Assembly: GCA_002341345.1 (NCBI GenBank)
Contig: DDNW01000049.1
Coordinates: 12,043 to 21,089 of the forward strand
Direction of reading: 5' to 3'
Source of the DNA: Erythrobacter sp. UBA2510
Lineage (GTDB): Bacteria > Pseudomonadota > Alphaproteobacteria > Sphingomonadales > Sphingomonadaceae
DNA: 9,047 nt
In this document: positions 1-6,673 of the stretch, in pieces
Layout: each line of letters begins with the position of its first letter
Numbering within the stretch: the stretch's first letter is position 1
Translations under genes and position numbers: made by a program
Notes under the pieces: model-generated
Database searches by the model: none
Told to the model about the DNA's origin: nothing
The model's input: the letters and a program-made list of their open reading frames with translations, nothing else

Positions 1-521
1 CCCGAGCCGATCCGGTCGAGCCGCTGGGCAATCTCGCCGACCTGCTCGGTCAGACGCATCAGGGCCATGCGGTCAGTTTCGGACATTTCGCGCAGGCGCC
101 CCCCGCGAGCATCGGCCAGCATGCGCCCGAGCGCCACCACCCGTTCGCCGCGCGTCGGATTGACCAGGATTTGCGGGCCGCTCTGCCAGCAACAGGCAAA
201 GACATCGTCCAAAGCATCCACCGAGGTCGAGACGATCAGCCGCGCTCCCGAACGCGAAGCACGCGTATCGAGCCGCGCCAGCGCCGCCAGACCAGCCGCG
301 TCGGGCAAGGGGCAATCGAGGAACACGATCTCCCCCAGAGCCGCAGGTGTGCCATCGAGAATGCATGAAAGTCCCCCGACTTCGCGCGTCCCGAAACCAG
401 CCGCTTTCACATCATCGAAAATTTCGTCCCGGACCCGCGCCCGGTCGGCGAAAATCGAAATGGCCAGCGGCAGCCCGGCACTGTCGGCTGCCATTTCATA
501 ATCAAAATCGACGACGGCCAT
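1..521 (-). CDS. Regulator-like protein with degenerate receiver domain (C-terminus cut by window edge)
   Basis: An open frame starts at the ATG complementary to 519-521 and runs without a stop through the left edge, giving the first 173 residues. AGGGGA (complement of 531-536) lies 9 nt upstream of the ATG. Residues about 18-138 alternate hydrophobic strands and helices like a CheY-type receiver: strand ISIF then D26, strand IVFLDC with D69, strand LIVSTS with T99, and strand ILVNP. The paired acidic residues of strand 1 are not clear, and the usual Lys of the last strand is replaced by N121 before P122, so phosphotransfer looks unlikely. Residues about 145-173 look like a helical linker. 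From memory, sphingomonads carry proteins with this kind of N-terminus followed by a MarR-like winged helix, which would lie outside the window; that part is inference. A LexA-type box lies just upstream. Coding is well supported, the exact family less so. Confidence 0.72.
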   Translation of the reverse strand, partial: MAVVDFDYEMAADSAGLPLAISIFADRARVRDEIFDDVKAAGFGTREVGGLSCILDGTPAALGEIVFLDCPLPDAAGLAALARLDTRASRSGARLIVSTSVDALDDVFACCWQSGPQILVNPTRGERVVALGRMLADARGGRLREMSETDRMALMRLTEQVGEIAQRLDRIGS

Positions 522-559
522 ATGCGTAGTTCCCCTGATTCGACCATTTCATAGGTTGA

Positions 560-574
560 GAACAGGATGAGAAC
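560..574 (-). promoter_or_regulatory. Candidate LexA (SOS) box
   Basis: The minus strand reads GTTCTCATCCTGTTC, an exact match to the alphaproteobacterial LexA pattern GTTC-N7-GTTC. It lies 38 bp upstream of the start of the 1-521 gene and overlaps the -10 region that would follow from the TTGACT at 587-592. That is a suitable place for repression. The other flanking gene, purA, has its 3' end here, so the likely target is the pseudo-receiver gene. The match to the family pattern is direct; binding by LexA is inferred. Confidence 0.65.
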
Positions 575-592
575 AAACGCAGATCAAGTCAA
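564..592 (-). promoter_or_regulatory. Candidate sigma-70 type promoter of the pseudo-receiver gene
   Basis: TTGACT (complement of 587-592) matches the -35 consensus in five of six positions. With a 17-bp spacer the -10 would be CATCCT (complement of 564-569), a poor match to TATAAT. This -10 lies inside the LexA-type box. The -35 is convincing, the -10 is not. Confidence 0.4.
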
Positions 593-612
593 GACTGACT
601 TGTCACCGGTCA

Positions 613-625
613 GGGCAGATTGCCC
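613..625. other. Small hairpin just after purA
   Basis: GGGCA and TGCCC form a 5-bp stem with a 3-nt loop, beginning about 2 nt after the purA stop codon in the purA direction. No T-run follows on the minus strand, so it does not look like a classical intrinsic terminator. It may only stabilise the 3' end, or may be chance. Confidence 0.25.
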
Positions 626-626
626 C

Positions 627-1919
627 TTATAACTCCGCAAACGGATTGCGCACCAGGATCGTATCGTCACGTTCGGGGCTGGTCGAGACGCTCGCCGCCG
701 GACATTCGATCAGTTCCTCGATCCGGCGGATATACTTGATCGCTTGCGCGGGCAGATCGGCCCAGCGGCGCGCGCCCTCGGTGCTTTCCTGCCAGCCTTC
801 CATTTCCTCATAGACAGGCTCGATCCGCGCCTGGTCGATGGAGCTCGACGGCAGGTAGTCGATCACCTCCCCATTGAGCTTGTAGCCGGTACAGATCTTC
901 ACCGTGTCGAAGCCGTCGAGCACGTCGAGCTTGGTCAGCGCGATCCCGTGCACGCCGGAAATGGCGCAGCTCTGGCGCACCAGCACCGCGTCGAACCAGC
1001 CGCAGCGCCGCTTGCGCGCCGTGACGGTGCCGAATTCGTGGCCCTTGCGGCCCAGCGTCTCGCCCACTTCGTCGTCGAGCTCTGTCGGGAACGGACCGCT
1101 GCCCACACGCGTGGTGTAGGCCTTGACGATACCGAGCACGAAACCCGCCGCCCCGGGGCCAAGTCCTGATCCACTCGCCACCGTGCCGCTGACCGTGTTC
1201 GAGCTGGTCACAAAGGGATAGGTACCGTGGTCGACATCGAGCAGCACACCCTGCGCGCCTTCGAACAGGATGCGCTTGCCCTCGCGCCGTGCCTCGCGCA
1301 GACGGCTCCACACCGGCTGGGCGAATTGCTGCACGAAGGGCGCAATCGCGGTCAATTCGGTCAGCAGGGCATCACGGTCCACAGGACCTTCGCCGAAGCC
1401 CGCCCGCAGCGCATTGTGATGCGCGCATAGCCGGTCGAGCATGGGGTCGAGCTCAGTCAAATGGGCCAGGTCGCACACCCGAATCGCCCGACGCCCGACC
1501 TTGTCTTCATAGGCTGGGCCGATGCCCCGCCCGGTCGTACCGATCTTGCCCTGCCCGGCGGCCGCCTCTCGCAGACCGTCGAGGTCGCGATGAACCGGCA
1601 GGATCAGCGGGCAATTGTCGGCAATGCCGAAATTCTCGGGCGTTATGGTGACGCCCTGCCCGCGCAGCTTCTCGATCTCGGCCTTGAGCGCCCAAGGGTC
1701 GAGCACGACGCCATTGCCGATCAGCGACAGCGTGCCGGTGACGATACCAGAGGGCAGCAGGCTGAGCTTGTAGGTCGTGTCACCCACGACCAGCGTGTGC
1801 CCCGCATTATGGCCGCCCTGAAAGCGCACGACCACATCGGCGCGGTCGGCCAGCCAGTCGACGATCTTGCCCTTACCCTCGTCGCCCCACTGGGCACCAA
1901 TCACGGTAACATTGGCCAT
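627..1919 (-). CDS. purA: Adenylosuccinate synthetase
   Basis: PurA joins IMP and aspartate using GTP to give adenylosuccinate, the first committed step from IMP to AMP, in the cytoplasm. The 430-residue product has normal family length and is intact. The N-terminal GDEGKGK loop is at 12-18, with D13 and H41 at the positions of the known catalytic pair; NAGHT is at 38-42. The IMP-site segment [13 protein letters not shown] is at 128-140, [22 protein letters not shown] at 221-242, the arginine-rich loop [13 protein letters not shown] at 299-311, and the guanine-recognition TKLD at 329-332. The start is supported by the universal N-terminal motif and by AGGA 7 nt upstream of the ATG. It diverges from the first hydrolase gene. 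The upstream leader of about 85 nt or more holds an inverted repeat. Identification is essentially certain. Confidence 0.98.
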   Translation of the reverse strand: MANVTVIGAQWGDEGKGKIVDWLADRADVVVRFQGGHNAGHTLVVGDTTYKLSLLPSGIVTGTLSLIGNGVVLDPWALKAEIEKLRGQGVTITPENFGIADNCPLILPVHRDLDGLREAAAGQGKIGTTGRGIGPAYEDKVGRRAIRVCDLAHLTELDPMLDRLCAHHNALRAGFGEGPVDRDALLTELTAIAPFVQQFAQPVWSRLREARREGKRILFEGAQGVLLDVDHGTYPFVTSSNTVSGTVASGSGLGPGAAGFVLGIVKAYTTRVGSGPFPTELDDEVGETLGRKGHEFGTVTARKRRCGWFDAVLVRQSCAISGVHGIALTKLDVLDGFDTVKICTGYKLNGEVIDYLPSSSIDQARIEPVYEEMEGWQESTEGARRWADLPAQAIKYIRRIEELIECPAASVSTSPERDDTILVRNPFAEL

Positions 1920-1964
1920 GCAAGAATCCTGAGAAAAGGGAGTTGGAAAAACAGCGCGTGCGTT

Positions 1965-2001
1965 AGGAGGGTCGACCGCCTACGTCCAGCCCATCCCTCC
2001 T
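1965..2001 (-). other. Inverted repeat in purA leader
   Basis: On the minus strand AGGAGGG (complement of 1995-2001) and CCCTCCT (complement of 1965-1971) could pair as a perfect 7-bp stem around a 23-nt loop, about 45 nt upstream of the purA start. The 5' arm resembles a strong ribosome binding site, and an ATG directly after it opens only a four-codon frame (MGWT, then TAG). Candidate but weak promoter elements for purA lie beyond it (TTGTTC at 2027-2032, TCTGAA at 2004-2009, both minus). No known riboswitch is recognised. Confidence 0.35.
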
Positions 2002-2076
2002 CATTCAGAAAAACGAAAGGCAAACTGAACAATTTTTTACGAATCACTGGCGGGTCGCATCGCTGGAGGAACCAAT

Positions 2077-2952
2077 ATGCGCCTTGCTGTCCCGATTGCC
2101 CTTGCCCTGGCGGCCTGTGTGCCGCTCTTTTCCGCTACGCAGGCCCCGCTTGCGGCGCGAACCGCGCCCGAGATGGCTCCAGTCACGCTCTCTTACGGCA
2201 ACGATCCTTTGCAGCAGATCGATTATTGGGCGGGCGCGACGCAGAACGCGCCGCTGGTCGTCTTCGTCCATGGCGGCGGATGGAAGCGCGGGGACAAGCA
2301 GATGATGCGCGGCTCGGCCAAGCTGGAACACTGGCAAGCCCAGGGATACGCCGTGGCCTCGGTCAATTACCGGCTGGTGCCGGAGGCAACGGTCGAGGAT
2401 CAGGCGCGAGACGTTGCGGCGGCTGCGGCCTTGCTGCAGACAAAGGCGGAGAAGCTTGGTTTCGACAAGGGCCGCATCGCGCTGATCGGTCATAGCGCGG
2501 GCGCGCATCTGGTGGCGCTGGTCGGCACCGACCCGCAATGGCTGCTCGGTGCAGGGCTCGAACTGTCCGATATTGCCGGCATCGTGCCGCTCGACGGGGC
2601 AGCTTATGACGTTGCCTATCAGCTCGACCATGCCGACCCCTTGATGCGCGAGACATATAATCAGGCTTTCGGCACCGACCCGGTGCGTCAGCGCGCACTC
2701 TCGCCCACGCTGCAAGCTGCCGCGCCCAATGCGCCGGAATTCCTGATCCTGCATGTCCAGCGCGACGATGCCGCTGCCCAGAGCGAGGCACTGGCCAAGG
2801 CACTGCGAGAAAACGGCACTCCGGCAGAATTGCAGGGCTTTGCCGGACGCGGCCTGCGTGGCCATGCGCAGATCAACCGCAAATTGGGCGAAACGGACTA
2901 TCCTGCGACCGCGGTGGTCGATAAATTCCTGGCGCGAATCTTCTCCCGCTAG
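2077..2952 (+). CDS. Exported alpha/beta hydrolase (esterase/lipase-like), probable lipoprotein
   Basis: This 291-residue protein is an alpha/beta hydrolase of the esterase/lipase (BD-FAE-like, COG0657-type) group. The oxyanion-hole motif HGGGW is at 65-69 and the nucleophile elbow GHSAGAH at 138-144 with Ser140. The likely acid is D230 or D231 in HVQRDD, and the likely catalytic base is H263 in RGHAQ. The N-terminus is a short hydrophobic signal with a lipobox-like LAAC at 11-14, so it may be anchored by C14. Cleavage by signal peptidase I after ATQA (20-23) is the alternative. GGAGG about 7 nt upstream of the ATG fixes the start. The next gene begins 17 bp downstream and is a paralogue, so the two probably form one transcript. 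The substrate cannot be told from sequence; carboxylic esters are the family norm. Confidence 0.88.
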   Translation: MRLAVPIALALAACVPLFSATQAPLAARTAPEMAPVTLSYGNDPLQQIDYWAGATQNAPLVVFVHGGGWKRGDKQMMRGSAKLEHWQAQGYAVASVNYRLVPEATVEDQARDVAAAAALLQTKAEKLGFDKGRIALIGHSAGAHLVALVGTDPQWLLGAGLELSDIAGIVPLDGAAYDVAYQLDHADPLMRETYNQAFGTDPVRQRALSPTLQAAAPNAPEFLILHVQRDDAAAQSEALAKALRENGTPAELQGFAGRGLRGHAQINRKLGETDYPATAVVDKFLARIFSR

Positions 2953-2969
2953 GACAGTCTCTTAAACCC

Positions 2970-3830
2970 ATGCCCCGTTTGCAGACGCTGATGAACGTGG
3001 CACTGGGATATGGCGCGAAAACCGAACAGCGCACCGGGCCGCGCTATCGCAACCCAAATGAGACGCTCAGCTATGGAGAGCATGAACTTCATGCGCTGGA
3101 TATCCACCATGCTGGCGGCAATGGTGCGAAGCCGCTGCTGGCCTTCGTGCATGGTGGGGCTTGGCAATTCGGCGACAAGGCAAGGCGCACCCGCGACGTA
3201 AAAGTGCCCTTCGCGCATGGCGAAGACTGGCATTTTGCCTCGCTCAATTTCCGCCTCTTACCCGAGGTGGACGTGACCCATATGGCGCAGGACATCGCCG
3301 CTGGGGTGGCGAGATTGTTTTATGAGGCACCGCGTCTCGGCGTGGATGATCGACGCATCGTGCTGGCCGGGCATTCTTCTGGCGCGCATCTTGCCGCGCT
3401 GGTGGCAACCGACCCGATCTTGCTGGGCGCGCATGGTCTGGCACCGAACCGGCTCGCCGGAGTTCTCGCCATCGACGGTGCCGCCTATGATCCGACGCGC
3501 CCGAGCACGCAGTCTCGCTTTCTGGCGAAACGGTTGGTCGATCCGGCCTTTGCCAAAGTTGATGCCCATAAAGTCTCGCCCATCGCCCATGTGCGCCAGG
3601 GCCGCTCCACCATACCGCCGTTCCTGATCCTTTCGGCCAAGGCAAAACGCGGCGAAACGCAGTCGCGTTTGCTAGCACGCGAATTGAACCGGGCGGGACA
3701 CAGGGCCCGTCTGCGCGAGTTCGACGAACGCGGAATTGTGGGGCACGTCCGGTTGAGCAGGCGCTTTGGCAGGCCCGACTATGGCCCTACCGAGATCGCG
3801 CGCGAATGGCTACGCGCGAGATTTAGCTGA
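2970..3830 (+). CDS. Cytoplasmic alpha/beta hydrolase, paralogue of the preceding gene, catalytic acid apparently lost
   Basis: This 286-residue protein shares with its upstream neighbour, in the same order, HGGAW (61-65), the N-F-R-L-L-P-E segment (93-99), the elbow GHSSGAH (134-140, Ser136), the IDGAAYD block (168-174) and a C-terminal GHV with H259. There is no signal peptide or membrane segment, so it should be cytosolic. By-eye alignment of the strand holding the catalytic acid (FLILSAKAKRGETQS, 218-232) with its paralogue puts K226 and R227 where the neighbour has D230 and D231. E229 is the only nearby acidic residue. It may use Glu, have reduced activity, or be non-hydrolytic. The ribosome binding site is poor (AGGA about 15 nt upstream), suggesting translational coupling; Met8 at 2991 is an alternative start. 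Its end overlaps hisZ tail to tail by 8 bp. Confidence 0.85.
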   Translation: MPRLQTLMNVALGYGAKTEQRTGPRYRNPNETLSYGEHELHALDIHHAGGNGAKPLLAFVHGGAWQFGDKARRTRDVKVPFAHGEDWHFASLNFRLLPEVDVTHMAQDIAAGVARLFYEAPRLGVDDRRIVLAGHSSGAHLAALVATDPILLGAHGLAPNRLAGVLAIDGAAYDPTRPSTQSRFLAKRLVDPAFAKVDAHKVSPIAHVRQGRSTIPPFLILSAKAKRGETQSRLLARELNRAGHRARLREFDERGIVGHVRLSRRFGRPDYGPTEIAREWLRARFS

Positions 3831-4938
3831 GGGGCTTGGCCTCGCCGCCATCGAGCACGTGGCTGCATCCCAGCGCCGCGCCGTCATCATCTGAAGAGAG
3901 CGCCGCAACCGTGCGCCAGCCCAGCCCGCGCATTTGCATGGCAGCCGCACGGTCATGGCCGAGCGGCAGGAACAGCCGGTTGCCCAGCTTCTCGTCAGCC
4001 TTGACCGCCTCGACCAGCATTTCGGGGAACAGCGAAAACCCCGTTGCAACCTCGCCCGAGCCACCGATCTTGTAGGTGCCACCGCGCCCCAGTGCACCAC
4101 GCAAGCCCTCAGCATAGAGCGTGAAGCCGAACCAGCTCTGATATTCGAAGCCGTGCCGCTCGGTCGGGTCGAGCGTCAGGCGCGCACGCCCATCGACCCG
4201 CGCGGCGATCTCCTCCAGCGCCGCTATCCGGCTGGCCAACGCTCCGCCCGCATCGAGCGCGCGCAGTTTCGCGACCGCATCGCCAAACGGACCCGCTGCA
4301 TAAAGCAGCGGCATATAGGCTTCTCCGCCCACCTCGCGCAGCGCGCCCGCATCCTTGGCGTCAAGCTCGCGGCGAACCGCAACGCGCTGCTCGGGCGAGA
4401 GCGGATATTCGCTATCCGCCAGTGTCTCGACCAGATCGGGCAGCGTGAAGTCGACCGAAATGCCCGTCGCGCCCGCCGCCCCAAGCGCAGCAATGGCGAT
4501 CTCGACCACCTCCCCGGCCGCAGCGATGCTGTCGCTGCCCACGAGTTCGGCGCCCAGTTGCAGCCATTCGCGGCGCGGGTCGAGCTGATCACCCAGCATT
4601 CGCGCAACCATCCCGGCGTAGGAAAGTCGCAGCGGACGCGGTGCAGCGGCAAGGCTGGTGGCCGCAATACGCCCAACCTGCGCGGTGATGTCGCCGCGCA
4701 GCGCCAGCGTGCGCAGACTGCGCGGATCGGTGAAGCGGAACATGTTGCGGGTCTTCAGCCCGTCCATGCGCCGCGCCATGCTGCCCTCGAACTCGATCAG
4801 GGGCGGGCGCACACGGTCATAACCGTGCGAAGCAAGCACGCCCATGACCGCGTTTTCGATACGCGCAGCGGCGGCCGCGCTTTGCGGCAGCCGGTCTTCG
4901 AGGCCCTCGGGCAGCAGGTCGGATGGTTTGTCGCTCAT
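3823..4938 (-). CDS. hisZ: ATP phosphoribosyltransferase regulatory subunit HisZ
   Basis: HisZ is a histidyl-tRNA-synthetase-like protein without synthetase activity. It assembles with short-form HisG to make the active, histidine-inhibited first enzyme of histidine synthesis. The 371-residue product shows the class II synthetase core: the motif-2-like region LALRGDITAQVGRIA (78-92) and LRLSYAGMVAR (103-113), DPRREWLQLGAELVG (120-134), and the later FEYQSWFGFTLYAEG (264-278) and GRGGTYKIGG (284-293) segments that correspond to the HisS histidine-binding loops. It is too short for HisS and has no anticodon-binding domain, which favours HisZ. It begins 28 bp after serA, so it is probably the last gene of a serC-serA-hisZ transcript. 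A G-rich AGGGG stretch lies about 11 nt upstream of the start. The presence of HisZ predicts a short-form hisG elsewhere in the genome. Confidence 0.9.
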   Translation of the reverse strand: MSDKPSDLLPEGLEDRLPQSAAAAARIENAVMGVLASHGYDRVRPPLIEFEGSMARRMDGLKTRNMFRFTDPRSLRTLALRGDITAQVGRIAATSLAAAPRPLRLSYAGMVARMLGDQLDPRREWLQLGAELVGSDSIAAAGEVVEIAIAALGAAGATGISVDFTLPDLVETLADSEYPLSPEQRVAVRRELDAKDAGALREVGGEAYMPLLYAAGPFGDAVAKLRALDAGGALASRIAALEEIAARVDGRARLTLDPTERHGFEYQSWFGFTLYAEGLRGALGRGGTYKIGGSGEVATGFSLFPEMLVEAVKADEKLGNRLFLPLGHDRAAAMQMRGLGWRTVAALSSDDDGAALGCSHVLDGGEAKPLS

Positions 4939-4966
4939 CAGGCTGCCGCCCCTAGCCTCAGTGTCG

Positions 4967-6553
4967 TCAGAACGAAAGCGCCTTGACGGTCTTCACGCCT
5001 TCGAGCTTGCAGGCCCGGTCGATCACGTCCGCAGGAATCGCCTGATCGACCGACAGCAGCAGCACCGCTTCCCCACCAGCCTCGCGGCGACCGAGGTGAA
5101 AGGTGCCGATATTGATGCCTGCTTCGCCCATCAGCGTACCCACGCGGCCGATAAAGCCGGGAACGTCCTCGTTGACGATATAGAGCATGTGCCCGGCCAG
5201 TTCGGCCTCAATACCGATCCCGAAGATGGAAACGAGCCGCGGGTTCTCGTTACCGAACAGCGTACCGGCCACCGAGCGGTCGCCCTGGCTGGTGCCGACC
5301 GTCACGCGCAGCAGCGTGTGATAGAAGCCTTCGCCCTCATGCCGGATCGAACGCACGTCCATCCCGCGCTCCTTGGCGAGGAAGGGCGCGTTGACCATGT
5401 TCACGCTCTGCGAATAGTTCTTCATCAGTCCGGCCAGTACGGCCGCCTCGATCGGCTTGCCGTTCAGTTCGGCAGCCGTGCCCGACCGTTCGATGCTGAT
5501 CTGGGACAGATTGCCGGTGGCCAGCTGGCCGACCATGCTGCCCAGCTTTTCCGCCAGCGCCATGTAGGGCTTCAGCTTGGGTGCTTCCTCGGCGCTGAGC
5601 GAGGGTACGTTGAGAGCGTTGGTGACGCCGCCATTGACAAGATAGTCCGCCAGTTGCTCGGCCACCTGCAGCGCGACGTTGACCTGCGCCTCGGTGGTCG
5701 AGGCCCCAAGGTGCGGGGTGCAGATGAAGTTCTTTGTGCCGAACAGCGGATGGTCCTTGGCCGGCGGCTCGCTCTCGAACACGTCGAGCGCGGCACCCGC
5801 GACATGGCCGCTTTCGAGCAGGTCCTTGAGCGCGATCTCGTCGATCAGCCCGCCGCGCGCGCAATTGATGATCCGCACGCCCTTCTTTGTGCGTTCGAGC
5901 CGCTCGCGACTGAGGATGTTGCGCGTCTCGTCGGTCAGTGGGGTGTGCAGCGTGATGAAGTCGGCCCGCTTTTCCAGTTCGCTCAGATCGACCTTCTCGA
6001 CGCCCATCTCGATCGCGCGCTCCTCGGTCAGGAACGGATCATAGGCGACAACCTTCATCTTCAGGCCCAGCGCACGGCTGGCAACGATGCCGCCGATATT
6101 GCCCGCGCCGATCAGACCCAGCGTCTTGCCGGTCACCTCGACCCCCATGAAATCATTCTTCGGCCATTCGCCCGCTTGCGTGCGGGCATTGGCTTCGGGG
6201 ATCTGGCGGGCGAGCGCCATCAGCATGGCTATCGCGTGTTCAGCAGTGGTGATCGAATTGCCGAACGGCGTGTTCATCACCACCACGCCCTTGCCACTGG
6301 CATAGGGAATATCGACATTGTCGACGCCGATCCCGGCGCGGCCGATGACCTTCAGATTGGTCGCCGCGTCGAGCACGTCCTGCGTCACCTTGGTGGCCGA
6401 GCGGATGGCAAGGCCGTCATACTCGCCAATGCATGCGATCAACTCTTCCTTGGTCATGCCGGTCTTGACGTCGACGTCGCAGCCACGCTCTTCGAAGATG
6501 CGCGCGGCATTGGGGTCCATCTTGTCGGAAATAAGGACTTTAGGCTTGGTCAT
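4967..6553 (-). CDS. serA: D-3-phosphoglycerate dehydrogenase
   Basis: SerA oxidises 3-phosphoglycerate to 3-phosphohydroxypyruvate with NAD+, the entry step of serine synthesis. The 528-residue product is the long (type 1) form. The nucleotide-binding GAGNIG is at 149-154. The catalytic residues sit in CARGG (R233), VFESEP (E262) and TPHLGAS (H281). An intervening ASB-type domain spans roughly 315-450, and a C-terminal ACT domain about 456-528, which usually mediates serine feedback. The frame is open upstream to 6661, but the start is set at 6553: MTKPKVLISD is the normal N-terminus, and GAGGAAA lies 6 nt before this ATG. The longer form would add 36 unfamiliar residues encoded partly by a hairpin. 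It lies 120 bp after serC and 28 bp before hisZ. Confidence 0.97.
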   Translation of the reverse strand: MTKPKVLISDKMDPNAARIFEERGCDVDVKTGMTKEELIACIGEYDGLAIRSATKVTQDVLDAATNLKVIGRAGIGVDNVDIPYASGKGVVVMNTPFGNSITTAEHAIAMLMALARQIPEANARTQAGEWPKNDFMGVEVTGKTLGLIGAGNIGGIVASRALGLKMKVVAYDPFLTEERAIEMGVEKVDLSELEKRADFITLHTPLTDETRNILSRERLERTKKGVRIINCARGGLIDEIALKDLLESGHVAGAALDVFESEPPAKDHPLFGTKNFICTPHLGASTTEAQVNVALQVAEQLADYLVNGGVTNALNVPSLSAEEAPKLKPYMALAEKLGSMVGQLATGNLSQISIERSGTAAELNGKPIEAAVLAGLMKNYSQSVNMVNAPFLAKERGMDVRSIRHEGEGFYHTLLRVTVGTSQGDRSVAGTLFGNENPRLVSIFGIGIEAELAGHMLYIVNEDVPGFIGRVGTLMGEAGINIGTFHLGRREAGGEAVLLLSVDQAIPADVIDRACKLEGVKTVKALSF

Positions 6554-6559
6554 GATGTA

Positions 6560-6566
6560 TTTCCTC
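6560..6566 (-). promoter_or_regulatory. Ribosome binding site of serA that decides its start
   Basis: GAGGAAA on the minus strand is 6 nt upstream of the ATG at 6551-6553. It supports the shorter serA product over the start at 6661. Confidence 0.8.
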
Positions 6567-6633
6567 GGTTCAGTGCGGAGACGGCGCAATGCGCGGCAAG
6601 CTCCGGTATCTTGGGGCAAAATGAGATCAGGAG

Positions 6634-6654
6634 GCCCCGGTACATAGCCGGGGC
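6634..6654 (-). terminator. GC-rich hairpin between serC and serA (attenuator, partial terminator or processing site)
   Basis: GCCCCGG and CCGGGGC form a perfect 7-bp stem with a 7-nt loop, 19 nt after the serC stop codon in the direction of transcription. A short TTTT occurs only about 11-14 nt beyond the stem, so it is not a textbook intrinsic terminator. In a serC-serA transcript it could lower read-through or protect the serC message. Structure is seen directly; the role is inferred. Confidence 0.45.
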
Positions 6655-6673
6655 GCTCCATCGTCAGGCCGTA

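Noticed and set aside
67..501. A 144-codon plus-strand frame at the left end
   Set aside because: It is opposite the minus-strand regulator-like gene, which has a ribosome binding site, a promoter region and a plausible fold; this frame is low-complexity Arg/Ser/Ala.
1461..2495. A 344-codon plus-strand frame across the purA 5' end and the first hydrolase
   Set aside because: It runs antisense to purA and then out of frame with the hydrolase, crossing the intergenic region. The real genes explain both halves.
2044..2865. A 273-codon minus-strand frame opposite the first hydrolase
   Set aside because: The plus-strand gene has a clear ribosome binding site, signal peptide and catalytic motifs; this frame has none.
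3934..4986. A 350-codon plus-strand frame opposite hisZ
   Set aside because: Antisense shadow of hisZ; the product is rich in Arg, Gln and Ala without recognisable motifs.
6554..6661. A 36-residue N-terminal extension of SerA
   Set aside because: The family N-terminus begins at the ATG of 6551-6553, with GAGGAAA 6 nt before it, and the extension is encoded across a strong hairpin.
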